Source of the DNA: Gnomoniopsis sp. IMI 355080
Lineage: Eukaryota > Ascomycota > Sordariomycetes > Diaporthales > Gnomoniaceae
DNA length: 64,000 bases
Reading direction: 5' to 3'
Assembly: GCA_027946555.1 (NCBI GenBank)
Contig: JAPEVC010000118.1
Location: 1 to 64,000 of the forward strand
The translations under genes and the position numbers were made by a program. The notes below the pieces were generated by a model. It was not told the DNA's origin, ran no database searches, and saw nothing but the letters and a program-made list of their open reading frames with translations. The first letter of the stretch is position 1. Each line of letters opens with the position of its first letter. This document shows positions 10,823-22,236 of this stretch, piece after piece.

Positions 10823-13717
10823 CCACCTACATTCAAAGTCTCAAGGGCCTTCTTGGTGGGAGCGAATGATCGCTGCCGTTGGCAGTTTAAAGTAAGGTGT
10901 GTTTTTTGGGGCGTGTTCTGAATTCTATGCTCATGCGGCCTAGGTAATTAATTACCACATTGCGGTCAGTGTCTCCTACTCTTCCGTCTCAAGTACATCG
11001 AGAGGCTATATTCTACCTGTGCTGCGAGGGCCAACCCCCCCCCCCTCTGCTTTCAATTTCGCTTGTTTAGAGTTTCTTGGTGATCAGTGTCCATGGAAAC
11101 ACTACCTGAGTAACGACGTACATAAAAGGATACCGGGGGAGTCGTACAAATATTAGAATTGAAGGTGCTTTATGTGAAGCCCAATGTCCTCTTGCCCCAT
11201 TGTCGAGATATCATAAGATGACCTAATACCTAGGTGCGTTGCTGTTGTTTTCTTTCTAGTGTCTTTCGTGAAGAAACTTGGCTACAGCGATCAAAGCAGC
11301 TAATCTGAACTCTACTTTCATCTGATGGTATAGGCAGATTCCCGTAAATGAGACAACTGAGCATGGACAATATTGACTTCCATATTAATCTTTTGAGTTA
11401 CCTGTGCAAGTCAAATTTTGACACGACGTACCTAGCCAGTGACCACGGAAGGTGAAGTCTTCCAAGGTTTTAGCCATATGAAATCCATCTTCGTGTAGTA
11501 TAGCAACTGCCGAGGGTCGGTTCCATTCCAACAATATTCAATCAGTTTGGTTGTAGCGTTTCATATTTGTGTAGAGAGAAGTAGTAATTATCTACAGTCA
11601 GATCCCAAAACGTCAGTTTTGGTAGTGGCCAACTGGCGCTAATTAGAAGCCAGATTAGGCGAGTGACAGGCTTCACTACCATCCTACCACCATATGTAGA
11701 CTCGCTGAAGAGCCAATATACTGTCCTTTGAAACGGCATTCTACCTCGTCAGCGGTATTGTTTGTAAGCTTCTTCACTGCTATCGAAGAAGGCTTTCTTT
11801 GGCCGGACCAGCCTGCCGACCTCGGGACTTGCCACCGATGATCTGAAGTGAGTGGTTGACCGAATCAGATGGCAATTGTTGCATCAAGAAACTTCAACGA
11901 GCGCGTACCTGGACTGGGCCAGGTAGTCATCCAAAGGCGAGTCATTTCAGAGGTGTTGCACATTTCTAACCAACATTACCGACGAGAAGATATGAAGAAC
12001 TCACCAGTAACATACAATGTATAATCCATGGTTACTGGAACCTTACAAAAAGTTCTCCACATACATCTACTGAGTAAAGGAGGAAGCCTTCTCCAATGTC
12101 ATTATAGACCTCGGGTTACCGGTACAAGATGATCTATGCTACCAGGGCTTTTCACAGATATGCAATACTCAATGCGTTCCAGGGTTTATATATATACTTC
12201 TTGGTGTCGAGCCTCATCGAGGGCTTGACGCAGACTCTTTGATACTGGGCTTTAGTGGGTTAACAAAAAAGGTGGGGGGGGGGGAAATCGTAAGTCGGGT
12301 ATCCAAGAAGCCAGTAGAATTGGCACAACTGATAATCAGCTAGCCTGCACATTCTCGACTTTGGCACTCTGGTAGCATCTATGAATATATAGTGACTTTG
12401 TAAAAAACCTTAGGAGGAGTGGTGAATTAGCAAATCCAACAATGCCATGTATTGCTGTGGTGCTCTGCGAGTCAAGTGCGCAATTCACACACCCGGAAGG
12501 CCTGTGGTGGTGTCATACTATCCTGCTATACGTCCGTACTCTATAGATGGATGCTCAAATACCGACAGTGCTTCCGGACCCCACTCTGTTTATACCTAGG
12601 TGCCCTACCAAGAGTCCAAGATTCGTGAGTGGAACAGGATGTGCCATTCATGCTCGATTCTCTTAGCAGACTAGTGGCTTACGAAGAATCTGTCATCCGG
12701 CATATATGTATGTAAAGCGGAAACTATCGTGAACAGTCGCGGGGGCACAATGTCTTGGAAAGATCCACTCTGAACTACGCAGTATGCCCCCGAAGCCGTG
12801 CATGACCTCCGAAAGCCAAGATGTTCGCCGGGGCACTCAACCAAAAAAAATGCCTGGCAAACCCGGCTTAGACACGTGTGAATAAACATTTCAAGTCTAT
12901 TTACCCAAACGTCAATTTATGGGACGAACCAGAGCAGTCCACTCTTTCCGGAAAAGCCTAAGATAGGTTCCCCTATCGCTTGAGGAATATGACTCCATAC
13001 GATGTACGACGCCTGAATTGTACAAATTAGTTGTGGATGCAGGCTAACCAAATCGAGCTGATCGGGCCATGCTTCTCGGGACGGGAGTCCATCGCCAAGT
13101 GCAGCTCGATGTTTCTCGACATCAGCCTTGGCGAATCTATCTAAGAATCTTAGGTATGTAGCTTCATCTTAGGTCAAATACCTGTGCAGTAGGTATCGTC
13201 TTATAGTGTAGCCATGGAGAAGTTCGAAGAGCCTTGTGACCGGGAACCAGTGCATCGGTCGCTCTACTCAGCCAACAGTGTGATGTTAACAAAAGTAACA
13301 TTCGGAATTACCGCCTGTGTTTTGTAGATGAACAGGCTTGAACTTCGGGCCTTTTTACATGCCACGGCGGCGTATATAACGTATTAGGCCTTGGGTCGTA
13401 CACTCAGATGCAACCTCAGATTCAGTACGGGGAAAACCAAACTATTGAAGGCGCGTCAGTCTATCGTAATAGCTGCAAACGGTCTATTCGACGCCCCCCC
13501 CCCCAAAAAAAAACCATGACGAGTCCAAGCGGCGCGCTCGGCCTTCTAACCTATCAACTCGCAACGAAGTCATTATCTAAGCACGATTCGCTGCTTTTTA
13601 TTTTTATTTCAATGCTGTCTAGCCTCGTTTATTCGGTTCATCCTCACAGCTACCCTCCTCTCTGACCAGATTTCGCTCTAGTCAAAATAGGCCGTTTGCA
13701 TTCACCGATGGTGATTT

Positions 13718-13728
13718 CGGATATTCCG
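13718..13728. promoter_or_regulatory. CGG-N5-CCG, possible Zn2Cys6 site
   Basis: The triplets CGG and CCG are separated by five bases (ATATT), about 250 bp upstream of the ATG of the quercetinase-like gene. Inverted CGG triplets are typical dimeric zinc-cluster sites. One match of this length can occur by chance. Confidence 0.25.
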
Positions 13729-13974
13729 GGGGGTAGTATCCACGGTTGTTGATGAACATGGATTGCTGTGATCTCCTCGAGGGTACCCGCAAGTAATACC
13801 CACTGTCAAGGATCATGGGATTCGAAGGTTACTAGATAAAGACCATTATATTCCCAAAAGTTGCGAGAAAACATCGTCGCTTCGAGTCGAGTGTTCAGCA
13901 CCTCCACACTCGTTCCCCATTCTCTCGTTGATTTCTTTTACTCTCGAGGGCCAGCATTTGTTGCTCACAACACC

Positions 13975-15277
13975 ATGCATCTGTCAGCCTTGCAGTTGTT
14001 TCTGGCGGTCTCCGTCTCGGCCTCTGCCGCCGCCGCCGAACTTCTGCCACGCAGTGTGCCATTGCTCCGCCGTCAAACTCCGTCCGCATCAACCTCCAGC
14101 CTCTGGGTCTCAGAGGTTCCCTCCTCTCCCCAGCCATACGCGGTTCGACACTATGGAATTCCTGGCACTGCCGTCTACGGCCAGATCTATCGATTCCCAG
14201 TGACGGGGCCTTCTTCTGACAATGCTTTCACGCTGATCTCTACGGCCTCTCCAGGCTCGGGTGCTCTAGGCGTCCTGCCGCACACCCATCTCACCCACTA
14301 TGAAAATTTCTTCTGCCTCAAGGGTAGATTTCAGCTCTGGACTGCGGATGCCGCAACTTTTGAGAACGAGGAGGCTCGTCTTCTTACTCCTGGTGATTAT
14401 GGTGCTGTCCCCCACAACACCACACACACTTTCCAGGTTCTGGATCCGTAAGTGAAGGTTTCATCCAACATACTCAACCTGTTATACAGCCTGCTAATAG
14501 CCATGCAGGCAAACCGACATGGTGGGCATTATTCAACCTGGAGGGTTCGAAGATCTCTTCTACGCCTTGGCAACCGGGAATTTCACCCCTTCGACGTTTA
14601 CCCCGTACGCCATCAACGAGTACATCGCGTACGACGCGCCAAGTAGCTCCCCTGATGCGAGCGTAATCTCTGCCCTGGAGTCGTTCGATGTGTACGCACA
14701 GCTTGATTACGTTCCCTCCAGGAGTCTTGTGAATGGCTCCTACTCGTCCACGGGCAACGCGACTGGGTGGCATGAGGGCACCACGGTGGATGAGCTGGCT
14801 GCAGACTCCACTACCCCTTACTTTGTGGCCAAGGACTACGGCGTGAAGTACCTCAGCAGCGAGGCTGGATTCTACCAGATCATCCAGCCGCTTGTGACTC
14901 CTACCCAGAGTGATGGCAACTTCACCACCGCCACGATCATCATGTCCGAGCGGCTAAGTAACGAGACCGCGATGAGCGTGGTTGGGAACACCACGACTAG
15001 CGCAACAGGCACTGGCAGCGGCAGCAAGGCTCTGACTGGCCACAGCGCGTTTGAGGTGCTCGAGGGCTTGTTGACATTTGAGATGAGTGGTGAGACCATC
15101 CAAATGGCGACCGGAGATGTGGTTTTTGCTCCCGCAGGCACTGCCTTCCAGTACTACAGCGAGGTGCCTTTCACCAAGGTCCTGTACATCTCTCAGGGAG
15201 CAGACGGCTTGGACACCAGGCTCATTGCGAACGGGGAGTCTGGTTGGGAGTACCCCGTCTTCCCAGACTATGCTTAA
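13975..15277 (+). CDS. Secreted quercetin 2,3-dioxygenase-like bicupin
   Basis: Exon 1 is 13975-14447 and exon 2 is 14509-15277; the 61-nt intron has a GTAAGT donor, GCTAATAG branch site and GCAG acceptor. The product is 413 aa. Residues 1 to about 21 are a signal peptide, and a basic LLRRQ further on may be a pro-site. The first cupin has HTHLTHYENFFCLKG, giving His, His and Glu in the spacing of the copper ligands of fungal quercetinase (H-x-H-x4-E), followed by the fourth ligand region GAVPHNTTHTFQV. The second cupin is at the C-terminus (GHSAFEVLEGLLTFEM, then TGDVVFAPAGTAFQY). Many N-glycosylation sequons are present. Known enzymes of this family open the flavonol ring of quercetin with release of carbon monoxide, outside the cell. 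Substrate is inferred from family. Confidence 0.9.
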
Positions 15278-16077
15278 AAGTCATCATGTTGGGAGTGCTC
15301 ATGTCTGCATGTATATCAATTGATCGAATAAGTTGTAGATCAACAAACTAGGTACGAGATCATTGTATGTGGCCTCGTGTGCGTACGTAAATTCACTTGA
15401 TTCGTCCAATGTGTTCCTGAGACCATGGGGTTATTGAACCGAGGTGCGTGCAACCATTTATGGATACGAGGCTCTTGACCACAAGATGCTTCGTGGCCCC
15501 CGCGGACCTCCGTCTTCACTACTTATCTGCCATGCAATACCCGGATGGCTCCAATTCAATGACTGATTATACCCAAGTATAGTGGTAACATTGTTATGAT
15601 TCCCATTGATAAGAGGTTCAATCTGGCTTGTATCGTTGGTTACAGAAGCCGACCTCGGGAGAGGGGTTCGATTTGCAATGAACGCGGTTACGAGTCTCGT
15701 TTCCGTGCGAGACGCGTATGAGATGCCTCACCTGAAAACTATGAACAGTTCCGCGGCCCTTAGCGCCACTGGCGCAAGCAGATAAGATCATTGTCAATAT
15801 TACGCGGAATCGTTAGGACTGCTCGGGATTGCGTATCGAAGCGACCACCTTCTTCTCTGGGAATGATGCCCGGGCTGTCAGTGCGGGAAAAGGCAACGTT
15901 CCTGATGATGTACAAAGCTCGACACAGTTCAAAGAACTATTGAAATATAGAGGTCCTCGCGACGATTGTTTCCTAGATAAGGCACTCATTTTTTTTTTCT
16001 TTCTCACCGAACATATTCGTCTACCTAGCTGATCTCAACTCCTCATCATACGCGTCGCAACTCATCCCTTAGGTACG
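15278..16077. other. Intergenic, 0.8 kb
   Basis: It holds the 3' flank of the quercetinase-like gene and the promoter of the following secreted-protein gene. A small frame on each strand near 15813-16032 is a shadow pair with no features. Confidence 0.5.
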
Positions 16078-16527
16078 ATGAAGACACGTACTGCTGCTGT
16101 TATCGCGTCCATGGCGGCATCGCTTGCCACCGCTGCCAATTTCACCTCTGTATATCTCGAACCGCCTCTCAATTGGGTCGTTGGGTCCTATCTCTGGCCT
16201 GCAGAGCTCATCGCGGGATACAATGCCGAAGTGGCAACCACCGACTACACCGACGAGACGTGGGATGCATATATCCTTGCAGCATGCGAGAGCTATACGG
16301 CGTGCACGTCTTCCATTTCCTGGCAAGGAGTAAACAGTGGCTCAACTGGTGGCACGTAAGTAGATTTGCTTCGTACATAATTGGAAAAGTCCCGAGAACT
16401 GACATTGGAAAGGTATTGGTACGGTTATGTGTTCCGAGGCGGCGCCACTAATGAATCATTCTACGTGCGTGACACAGATGAGGCTGCGAATGTCACCTTG
16501 TCCAAAGCTTGGACTATTGTGGAGTGA
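16078..16527 (+). CDS. Small secreted protein, unknown function
   Basis: Exon 1 is 16078-16355 and exon 2 is 16413-16527, with a 57-nt intron (GTAAGT donor, AACTGAC branch, AAAG acceptor). The product is 130 aa. Residues 1-20 are a signal peptide (MKTRTAAVIASMAASLATAA). The mature chain has one cysteine pair (ACESYTAC), aromatic stretches (PPLNWVVGSYLWPAEL, YWYGYVFRGG) and three N-glycosylation sequons (NFTS, NESF, NVTL). I do not recognise a family. Size and secretion are compatible with an apoplastic or effector-like protein. It lies 0.8 kb downstream of the secreted quercetinase-like gene in the same orientation. Confidence 0.75.
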
Positions 16528-16701
16528 AAGGAGGGTGCCCGAGACATGCGAGGATACTTGCGACGCCTCACCTGGGTTTGCATCTGGATCTCAAGCTGGA
16601 CGTCCACTTGGAATGATAAATCCTGTCTATGTAGGCATCTAGACTTATCAAATCCCGTCTGCGAATAATGATTACTCAACACGTCGACTTTCCGGGCCGC
16701 T

Positions 16702-17712
16702 TTAACTTTCAAGCCAGTTCCGAACTGCCTCGATGATGGTAGCATTGTCCTCTTCGGTGCCACCTCCACCCCCGGCAATATGACCCCAAATACTTTCTAT
16801 GACACTCAATTTCCCATTCTTCAAATGCTTCACTTCTTCCTCGCTGTCCTCCGGAGGGAAGTAGCAATCGGTCCGGCTCGGCATGACGAGAACCTTTGCC
16901 TTGATGCTCGCGAGCGCGGCCGAAAGATCACCCTTCTTCGGCCCGTGCACGGAGATATCGCCTTTCTGCCACGTATGCAGCATGCAGAGCAGGTCATGAG
17001 CGTCTCCCCCTCCGCTCCAGACCTCCTCGAGATAATCTTGGAGCGTTTTGAAGCCCCGCTGTTCCCAGCACCGCTCCCGATACCAAGCTTGGCTCAGCGC
17101 CCACGTCGAGTAAACCCTTGAGAAAGCCCGGGTGCCCTTGACTACCGGCTCTGTATAGCTTCCGTCGTGCCAGTCGGCCGAGCTCACCAGCGCAGCCTTT
17201 GGGCCCTCCAAGAAAGACCAGTTGTGCCATGACGTACGTGCAGAGCTGGCGATGACCACGGCTCGCTCCACAAAGTCCGGATAGATGGTGGCCATGTGGT
17301 AAGCTTGCTGTCCGCCCATCGAAAACCCAATGTACGCCGCTAGTCTTTTCACGCCCAGAGCCTGACACAAGGCATACTGCAACCGAATGTTATCTTCGTA
17401 TGTCGTCTCCGGGAAAGCCGCCCCTTTGATGGAGGGATGAGCGTTGGACGGACTGGAGGACTCGCTGCCGCCGAGGAGGCCGCAGATGATAACAAAGTAA
17501 GATGCCAGGACCGGCGGTTTCCCGTCATTGCCAGCAGTCCAGAGGAATGTCAAAGTGCCGTCCAAAGTGCCGTTATAACAAGTTGGCATCATCACCGCGG
17601 GCTGATCGGGTGAGCCATATGTGCGGTAGGCAAGTGTGAGAGATTTGTTCTCGGATGGAGTGGCGGCATTGATATTGGCCTCTGGCTCAGCAGTAAAGTA
17701 CTTGGTCGCCAT
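16702..17712 (-). CDS. Alpha/beta hydrolase, homoserine O-acetyltransferase (MetX)-like
   Basis: Single-exon frame of 336 aa from a clear ATG. It has the alpha/beta-hydrolase fold order of the MetX/HTA group: LAYRTYGSPDQPAVMMPTCY near the N-terminus (oxyanion strand), the nucleophile elbow AYIGFSMGGQQAYHMA (Ser in G-F-S-M-G), an acid at PSRTDCYFPPEDS and a probable catalytic His in SIWGHIAGGGG. It lacks an organelle presequence. Fungal paralogues of this type are common outside the methionine pathway and several act as hydrolases or acyltransferases in secondary metabolism, so a true homoserine acetyltransferase role is not claimed. It ends about 175 bp from the end of the convergent secreted-protein gene. 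Confidence 0.88.
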   Translation of the reverse strand: MATKYFTAEPEANINAATPSENKSLTLAYRTYGSPDQPAVMMPTCYNGTLDGTLTFLWTAGNDGKPPVLASYFVIICGLLGGSESSSPSNAHPSIKGAAFPETTYEDNIRLQYALCQALGVKRLAAYIGFSMGGQQAYHMATIYPDFVERAVVIASSARTSWHNWSFLEGPKAALVSSADWHDGSYTEPVVKGTRAFSRVYSTWALSQAWYRERCWEQRGFKTLQDYLEEVWSGGGDAHDLLCMLHTWQKGDISVHGPKKGDLSAALASIKAKVLVMPSRTDCYFPPEDSEEEVKHLKNGKLSVIESIWGHIAGGGGGTEEDNATIIEAVRNWLES

Positions 17713-18953
17713 TTTTTCTCAATGCCAACAGCGAGGCGAATAACAAAAGAGTGCTCTGTTTCAATCGCTACGACAGCTCGAAGAAAAGTGGTTGCTATGA
17801 AAGCGCTGTGAATGTGATAGCGAGCCTATGTGCTAGCTGAGCTACAGGTTTATTGCCGCTATCAGATATATCCCGAATTGGTGTCGTTGCCTTATTAGCC
17901 GTGACAAATCAGACTGCACGACGGAAGGACGATGAAACCTCAAAGGGCGCAAATCGTCTCAACAAACCTAGGGTAGTAGTAAAGCTCGGAGCTAACCCAA
18001 AGCGGGCTCAATCTTCAACACGTCAACTCCAAACGGATCTGGCCTCCTCACTTGGATGAAATAGGCACCTGAATGCAATGAAGCCCATACCGCCAGGAAT
18101 GTACGCCTGTATATGAACAAGCTGCGTAAAAATTCCTGGAGGGGTATGCATCCACCGGAAGGGCGCATGCTACCAAGGGCGTGTTGAAGTGGATGCATTG
18201 CTGAGGCGTCAACATTGGCCGGTCAAGTCCCTTCTTCTAGTTCTCTTATATATAGCAACCTAGTTCCTTAAGCCTATTATCATGTCGATAGCTTGTGAAT
18301 GGATACCATTCCAGATCCTTGAACATCAATACTACCTTCTGCCCTTATTCCTTGCTCACTTCTTTGAGAAGGATGCTATAGCCTGTACGTAGTTCAAAAT
18401 GCTTCAGGCCATGTGATAAGCTTTGCGAGAATTGGCACTTTGAATGACTATGCGCAGCTCAATTGATTTTGAGCTGCGCACGCCTCCTAAAAGCTGCGTA
18501 CGCGCGGTGCGAGTACCGTCTGTGTGACAATACGAATCTCACAGCATACAGATCCTTCATACTGTGGCATTGATTGAGTTTGATCATGAGCATCTGGCGG
18601 AACATTTCGTTCCCAGTTGTCTCTATTTTATTCTGATTTATTTTATATGTTGCTATCTCTTTGTGTCAGTCGAGGAGCGTGAGAGAAGTTACCTGAAAGT
18701 ACTCTCTTGATCTCACTGACCCTGTTGCCTCTAAGGACGTGTTTGATCCTAGATGTTTTTGGAGACCGCCAGTGATGGGACTCATCCTGATCAATGCACC
18801 GTCGTCGCTCCAAGTGTGGCGAGGCCACTACATTGGGACCTGGGCCAATGCTTGTGCTTGATATCAGGGCCCGCGACTCGCTGGTTCGAAAAGTGTCGAA
18901 ACACTGAGTGTATGTACAATAGACTACAATAGACTACACGCCAGGTGTATGCC
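17713..18953. other. Intergenic, 1.2 kb, with a strong inverted repeat
   Basis: No coding frame can be supported. The left end is the promoter of the MetX-like gene. The only notable structure is the perfect 12-bp inverted repeat at 18451-18480. Confidence 0.5.
18451..18480. repeat. Perfect 12-bp inverted repeat (hairpin)
   Basis: Arms TGCGCAGCTCAA (18451-18462) and TTGAGCTGCGCA (18469-18480) pair perfectly around a 6-nt loop. A further AGCTGCG copy follows at about 18491. It lies about 470 bp beyond the 3' end of the second Zn2Cys6 regulator and about 740 bp upstream of the MetX-like start. Confidence 0.85.
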
Positions 18954-21209
18954 TTATGCTGCTGGGAATTTGAGTGGAAAGTTTTCGTCGTCGTCAGAAT
19001 ACTCGCTCTTAAACAATCCGACGGGAATCGTCCTCGGATGGTAATCTGGAGCCGAGCTAATCACGGACCCGTGGACTCTCATTAACGCCCCCAGGCCGGA
19101 TGTCATTACTGATCCCGCTGCAGCCCCGGCTGCCACCCCTTGCAGTTGTCTGCCCTGGGCCTCAAATTGTTTCATCCTCATGAAGGCGATGGGCATTGAA
19201 GGCGACCGCAGGTTGTACTATATTCTATGTCAGTATGAAGTTCACAAAACAAAGCAAATAGTGGAGGAATTTTGAGGAATGATTGGTGCGGCCAATGGAG
19301 GCAATGATAACATACCCCTGCGAGAATAGCAGCCTGTCCAATGCCCATCTCCTCCGTAATATATTTTAACGTTTTCTTCAGAAACTGTCTCTGCGTGTCG
19401 TTTGTGAAATCCGAGCTGGCCGCCGCAAACACAGGCCACATACAAAACACGCCTGCCAGACTCGGCGGCTGATACTTTTCGCCGGGTACCGGAGTCCTTG
19501 TCGCTCCAAAGACGTACGGCACACTGGCGATGATGTCTCCAATGATATTCTCACACAGCGCCGCAGCGTGTGAATAATTAGGCGTGTCCCGCCAATCCTT
19601 TTCCGGGCCCAGCAGCCACGCGTAGCATCGGAGGGAGCAATACCGGATGTACAGCCGCGCGGCGCGCGACCAGTTGAGCACATAACATATGAACATGTCA
19701 GCGTAGGCGTCGACACGCCCTTCGTATCGGATTCCACCCATGATGGGCTGGTCGGACGTCGTCATGTAGCGCAGCGTCATGGCTTTCCAAACGAGTGAGA
19801 GCGAGTTGATGTGGTCATCGTATTCGGCCTCGAGGGTATCAGCATCGCGCATCAAAGACTCTATCTTCTCGCGTGTGGGGATGCCGCCGCTGGGGTGCGA
19901 AGGGCTCCAGCCACCTAGGTAGCGCTCTACCGTGACGCGCAGGTCGGCTGCCCGGAGGGAGAGCTCGCCAAAGCGGCGCTGGGCGGGCTCTTGCTCGTAG
20001 GATTCACTGATCTTAAATAACTCTGGGTCAAGGGGTGCGCCATAGCAAAGACTTCTCGAAGCCTGCCCATGGTAGATATGGTCAGTAATGGCCAAAGCTA
20101 CCTAGTATACTTAGCATTTGAATTGGGATTCAACTTACCAGTAATGACCGCAGAATAGCGAAAATCTTTTGGCCGACCACGGTCTTGAACAGTTCCTTGC
20201 CTCTCAATTTCAGTAGCGCGACTGCGCCATCCAGATGGCTTCCAAAGGCCTCCGGCTTCGCAGCAGATGGACGAGAGGGTCTCAATTGCTGGGAAGGAGT
20301 CAGATCAGTATGATGGGCAACATGGAACGCGCGCTTTTGCGCAAGCAAGGTGGTGCTGTTCGGTCTATAGAATACCTCGAACGTCGTTAGGAGTGTGACA
20401 CATGCGAGTGTCGAATCGTCTCGTGCTTGATGTGGATCACCTATCGCCGAAAATGTTGCTTCCAGAGCTCTTAAATAGATGGCTTCGGCCTTGGGTAATA
20501 GCTCTGGCACTTTCTGTCGGGCGGCAAAGGCAATCATTGCTGTGGCTGAGAATGCTAACCGTAACGGATTTACGCTGCGATCGGAGGGCGCGTTTCCCAG
20601 GAGTGGGAAGAGAAAGTCGAAATAGCCATGGTTTCGCAACGAACTCCCTTGAACAAAGTTGCAAACGAAATATGTGTACACTTGCTCGCCAATGGGCGGC
20701 CCAATGCATCGTGGAATGTCGTCTGAGTATTGATACCGGTATCTGTTGGGAATGTAAGTGGTCCTTGGTGAACCAGGCGAGGATGCTTCCGACACAGGCG
20801 ATGGATATGAGTGGAGGACTTCGGTCCTCGCGGGCGACATCCCCTCGGGAGGCACATAGTTTCCCATGACGACGGCCTGACTTGAGCCTCTTGCCAATAC
20901 ATCATCGTCTTTGTCTCCAGAAAAGCGGGTGAATTGCTTTTGAGTCTCATCAACAATCCTCAAGGCGTTCAGGTCACGGTAGCCCGGACATTTCCACCCC
21001 CTCTTTCGACATTTCCTACACTCGGGCCTTGTTGTGTCGCACTATCTTGTTGTCAATACCGGTGCCCTGGGAGAGCTGATGACAGCAGCATGCACCGGTT
21101 GCAAGCGTGCGTGTGCGAGGCTCTGACTGGTGGGGTTGCGCTGGCTTACCTTGATTCTCCGCTTTCGACAAGCAAAACAGCCCGGTGAGGGTTTGCCTGT
21201 GTTGACCAT
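18954..21209 (-). CDS. Zn2Cys6 transcription factor
   Basis: Four-exon model: 21150-21209, 20139-21041, 19316-20062 and 18954-19217, giving 657 aa. The zinc cluster is split by the first intron exactly after RRIK: GCFACRKRRIK joins to CDTTRPECRKCRKRGWKC, restoring the six-cysteine motif and ending in PGYRD. Downstream is the DUF3468-type fungal regulatory domain (GSHLDGAVALLKLRG near residue 290, then NIIGDIIASVPYVFG). Acceptors are ATAG, GGGCAG and ATATAG. An 87-nt frame-preserving stretch at 20289-20375 may be an additional intron, which would shorten the protein to 628 aa. Target genes are unknown; neighbours are the MetX-like hydrolase and, beyond a gap, the small alpha/beta hydrolase. 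Confidence 0.88.
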
Positions 21210-21250
21210 TGTAGAGGCCGGATAACCCGTCAAGGGTCACGAAAGCGGCT

Positions 21251-21264
21251 CGGATCCGGATCCG
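21251..21264. promoter_or_regulatory. Perfect CGG palindrome upstream of a Zn2Cys6 gene
   Basis: CGGATCCGGATCCG is a 14-bp perfect palindrome 41 bp upstream of the ATG of the regulator at 18954-21209. It contains two overlapping CGG-N2-CCG arrangements. Position and triplets suggest a zinc-cluster site, possibly for autoregulation. Confidence 0.35.
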
Positions 21265-22196
21265 CTTCCTGCTCCGGGAGCCCCTCCGGGCCCTGTGTAA
21301 TTCACTGGGGCGAGCTCCGGTGTGGATTGGCCGTGATCAGCTATCTGCAGCACAAAGCTGCGGGTAGATGTTGTTGCGAAGTCGTGAGTGGGAGTTTCCG
21401 GAATTGTCAGGATGGCGGACTCTGCAGGTGTTGGTCACCGTGTGAGTGAGCGACTGCTCTCGTCGAGATAGAAATTGTTTATTGCCACTGGCAATCAGGG
21501 CCAGGGGAACCAAGGCGGCCCCAGTCAGTCGCGAATCCAAGGTTCGGATTCTGGGTTGGGTCGGACCGGGAGCGAGCTGATCTGCAGGGAGCGGTGGAAT
21601 CACGAAGCGCTCGGAGATGGTTGCCCTCTCCGCGATGTTTCCTCGGGCAGCGGACGCAGCAATCTCGCCTCGTAGATTGCACGTCTCCACGGGTGGCACA
21701 GAAGGCGGCGCGTGGCCGGGCTGTATGTGTGTGTGACGGGTCAATGGCTTGCTTGCTTGCGACGACGGTGGTGGGCGCGCAAGGTGGGGACCAGTGTGAG
21801 CAATGCCTGGATAACAAATACCTAGGTGAGTCGTCTCAGCTGGGGCTCGGCGGTTGATATGTCGTCGGTGAGAGTGGAATGAGGGGCAGGGCCTCATATT
21901 GCATCGAGCACCACCTTTGAACTTGAGCTTAGGTACGCTCGGGCGGCTGGGACGGAAGAGAGTAGGCCTGGCCTGCTATGTAATGATGGACCATCCATGT
22001 TGTGCCGGCTCTGTTCCCATTCCACGTGCAGCATTAGGTAGGCAATCTTATCGCATCCCTGTCCCTGTACGCAGGCCGCCAGGGCCGCCCAGCACATCCC
22101 AAGACGATACAGATTCCCAACTTGGTATGGCTTGAGAAGCTCGACGCGCGGTGGCATTCTCCTTCTAGAATAGCTCCCAGCCTGGCCCAGGCAGTC

Positions 22197-22236
22197 CAGG
22201 TAGCCCCAGGTAGCCCCAGGTAGCACCAGGTAGCTC
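22197..22236. repeat. 10-bp minisatellite, four units
   Basis: Unit CCAGGTAGCC repeated four times, with single-base changes at the last position of units three and four. It is intergenic. Confidence 0.8.

Larger units (their letters stand above)
9415..13974. other. Large gene-poor region, 4.5 kb
   Basis: Frames here are short and scattered on both strands with frequent stops. None has a recognisable domain. The stretch has long homopolymer runs (C-run near 11036, G-run near 12275, C-run followed by A-run near 13495) and several copies of the CCTAGGT palindrome. The right end is the promoter of the quercetinase-like gene. A frame at 12671-12889 minus has a few Cys residues but no start or signal peptide that I could join. 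I see no transposase, reverse transcriptase or clear long repeat. Confidence 0.5.

Noticed and set aside
12671..12889. Cys-containing minus-strand frame resembling a small secreted protein end
   Set aside because: No signal peptide and no upstream exon with good splice sites could be joined; too short to claim.
15655..15690. GGGTTCGATTTGC as a tRNA T-arm
   Set aside because: No matching acceptor stem, D-arm or anticodon arm around it.
21337..21897. 186-codon minus-strand frame upstream of the Zn2Cys6 gene
   Set aside because: Low-complexity Arg/Pro/His-rich composition, with similar-length frames on the other strand.
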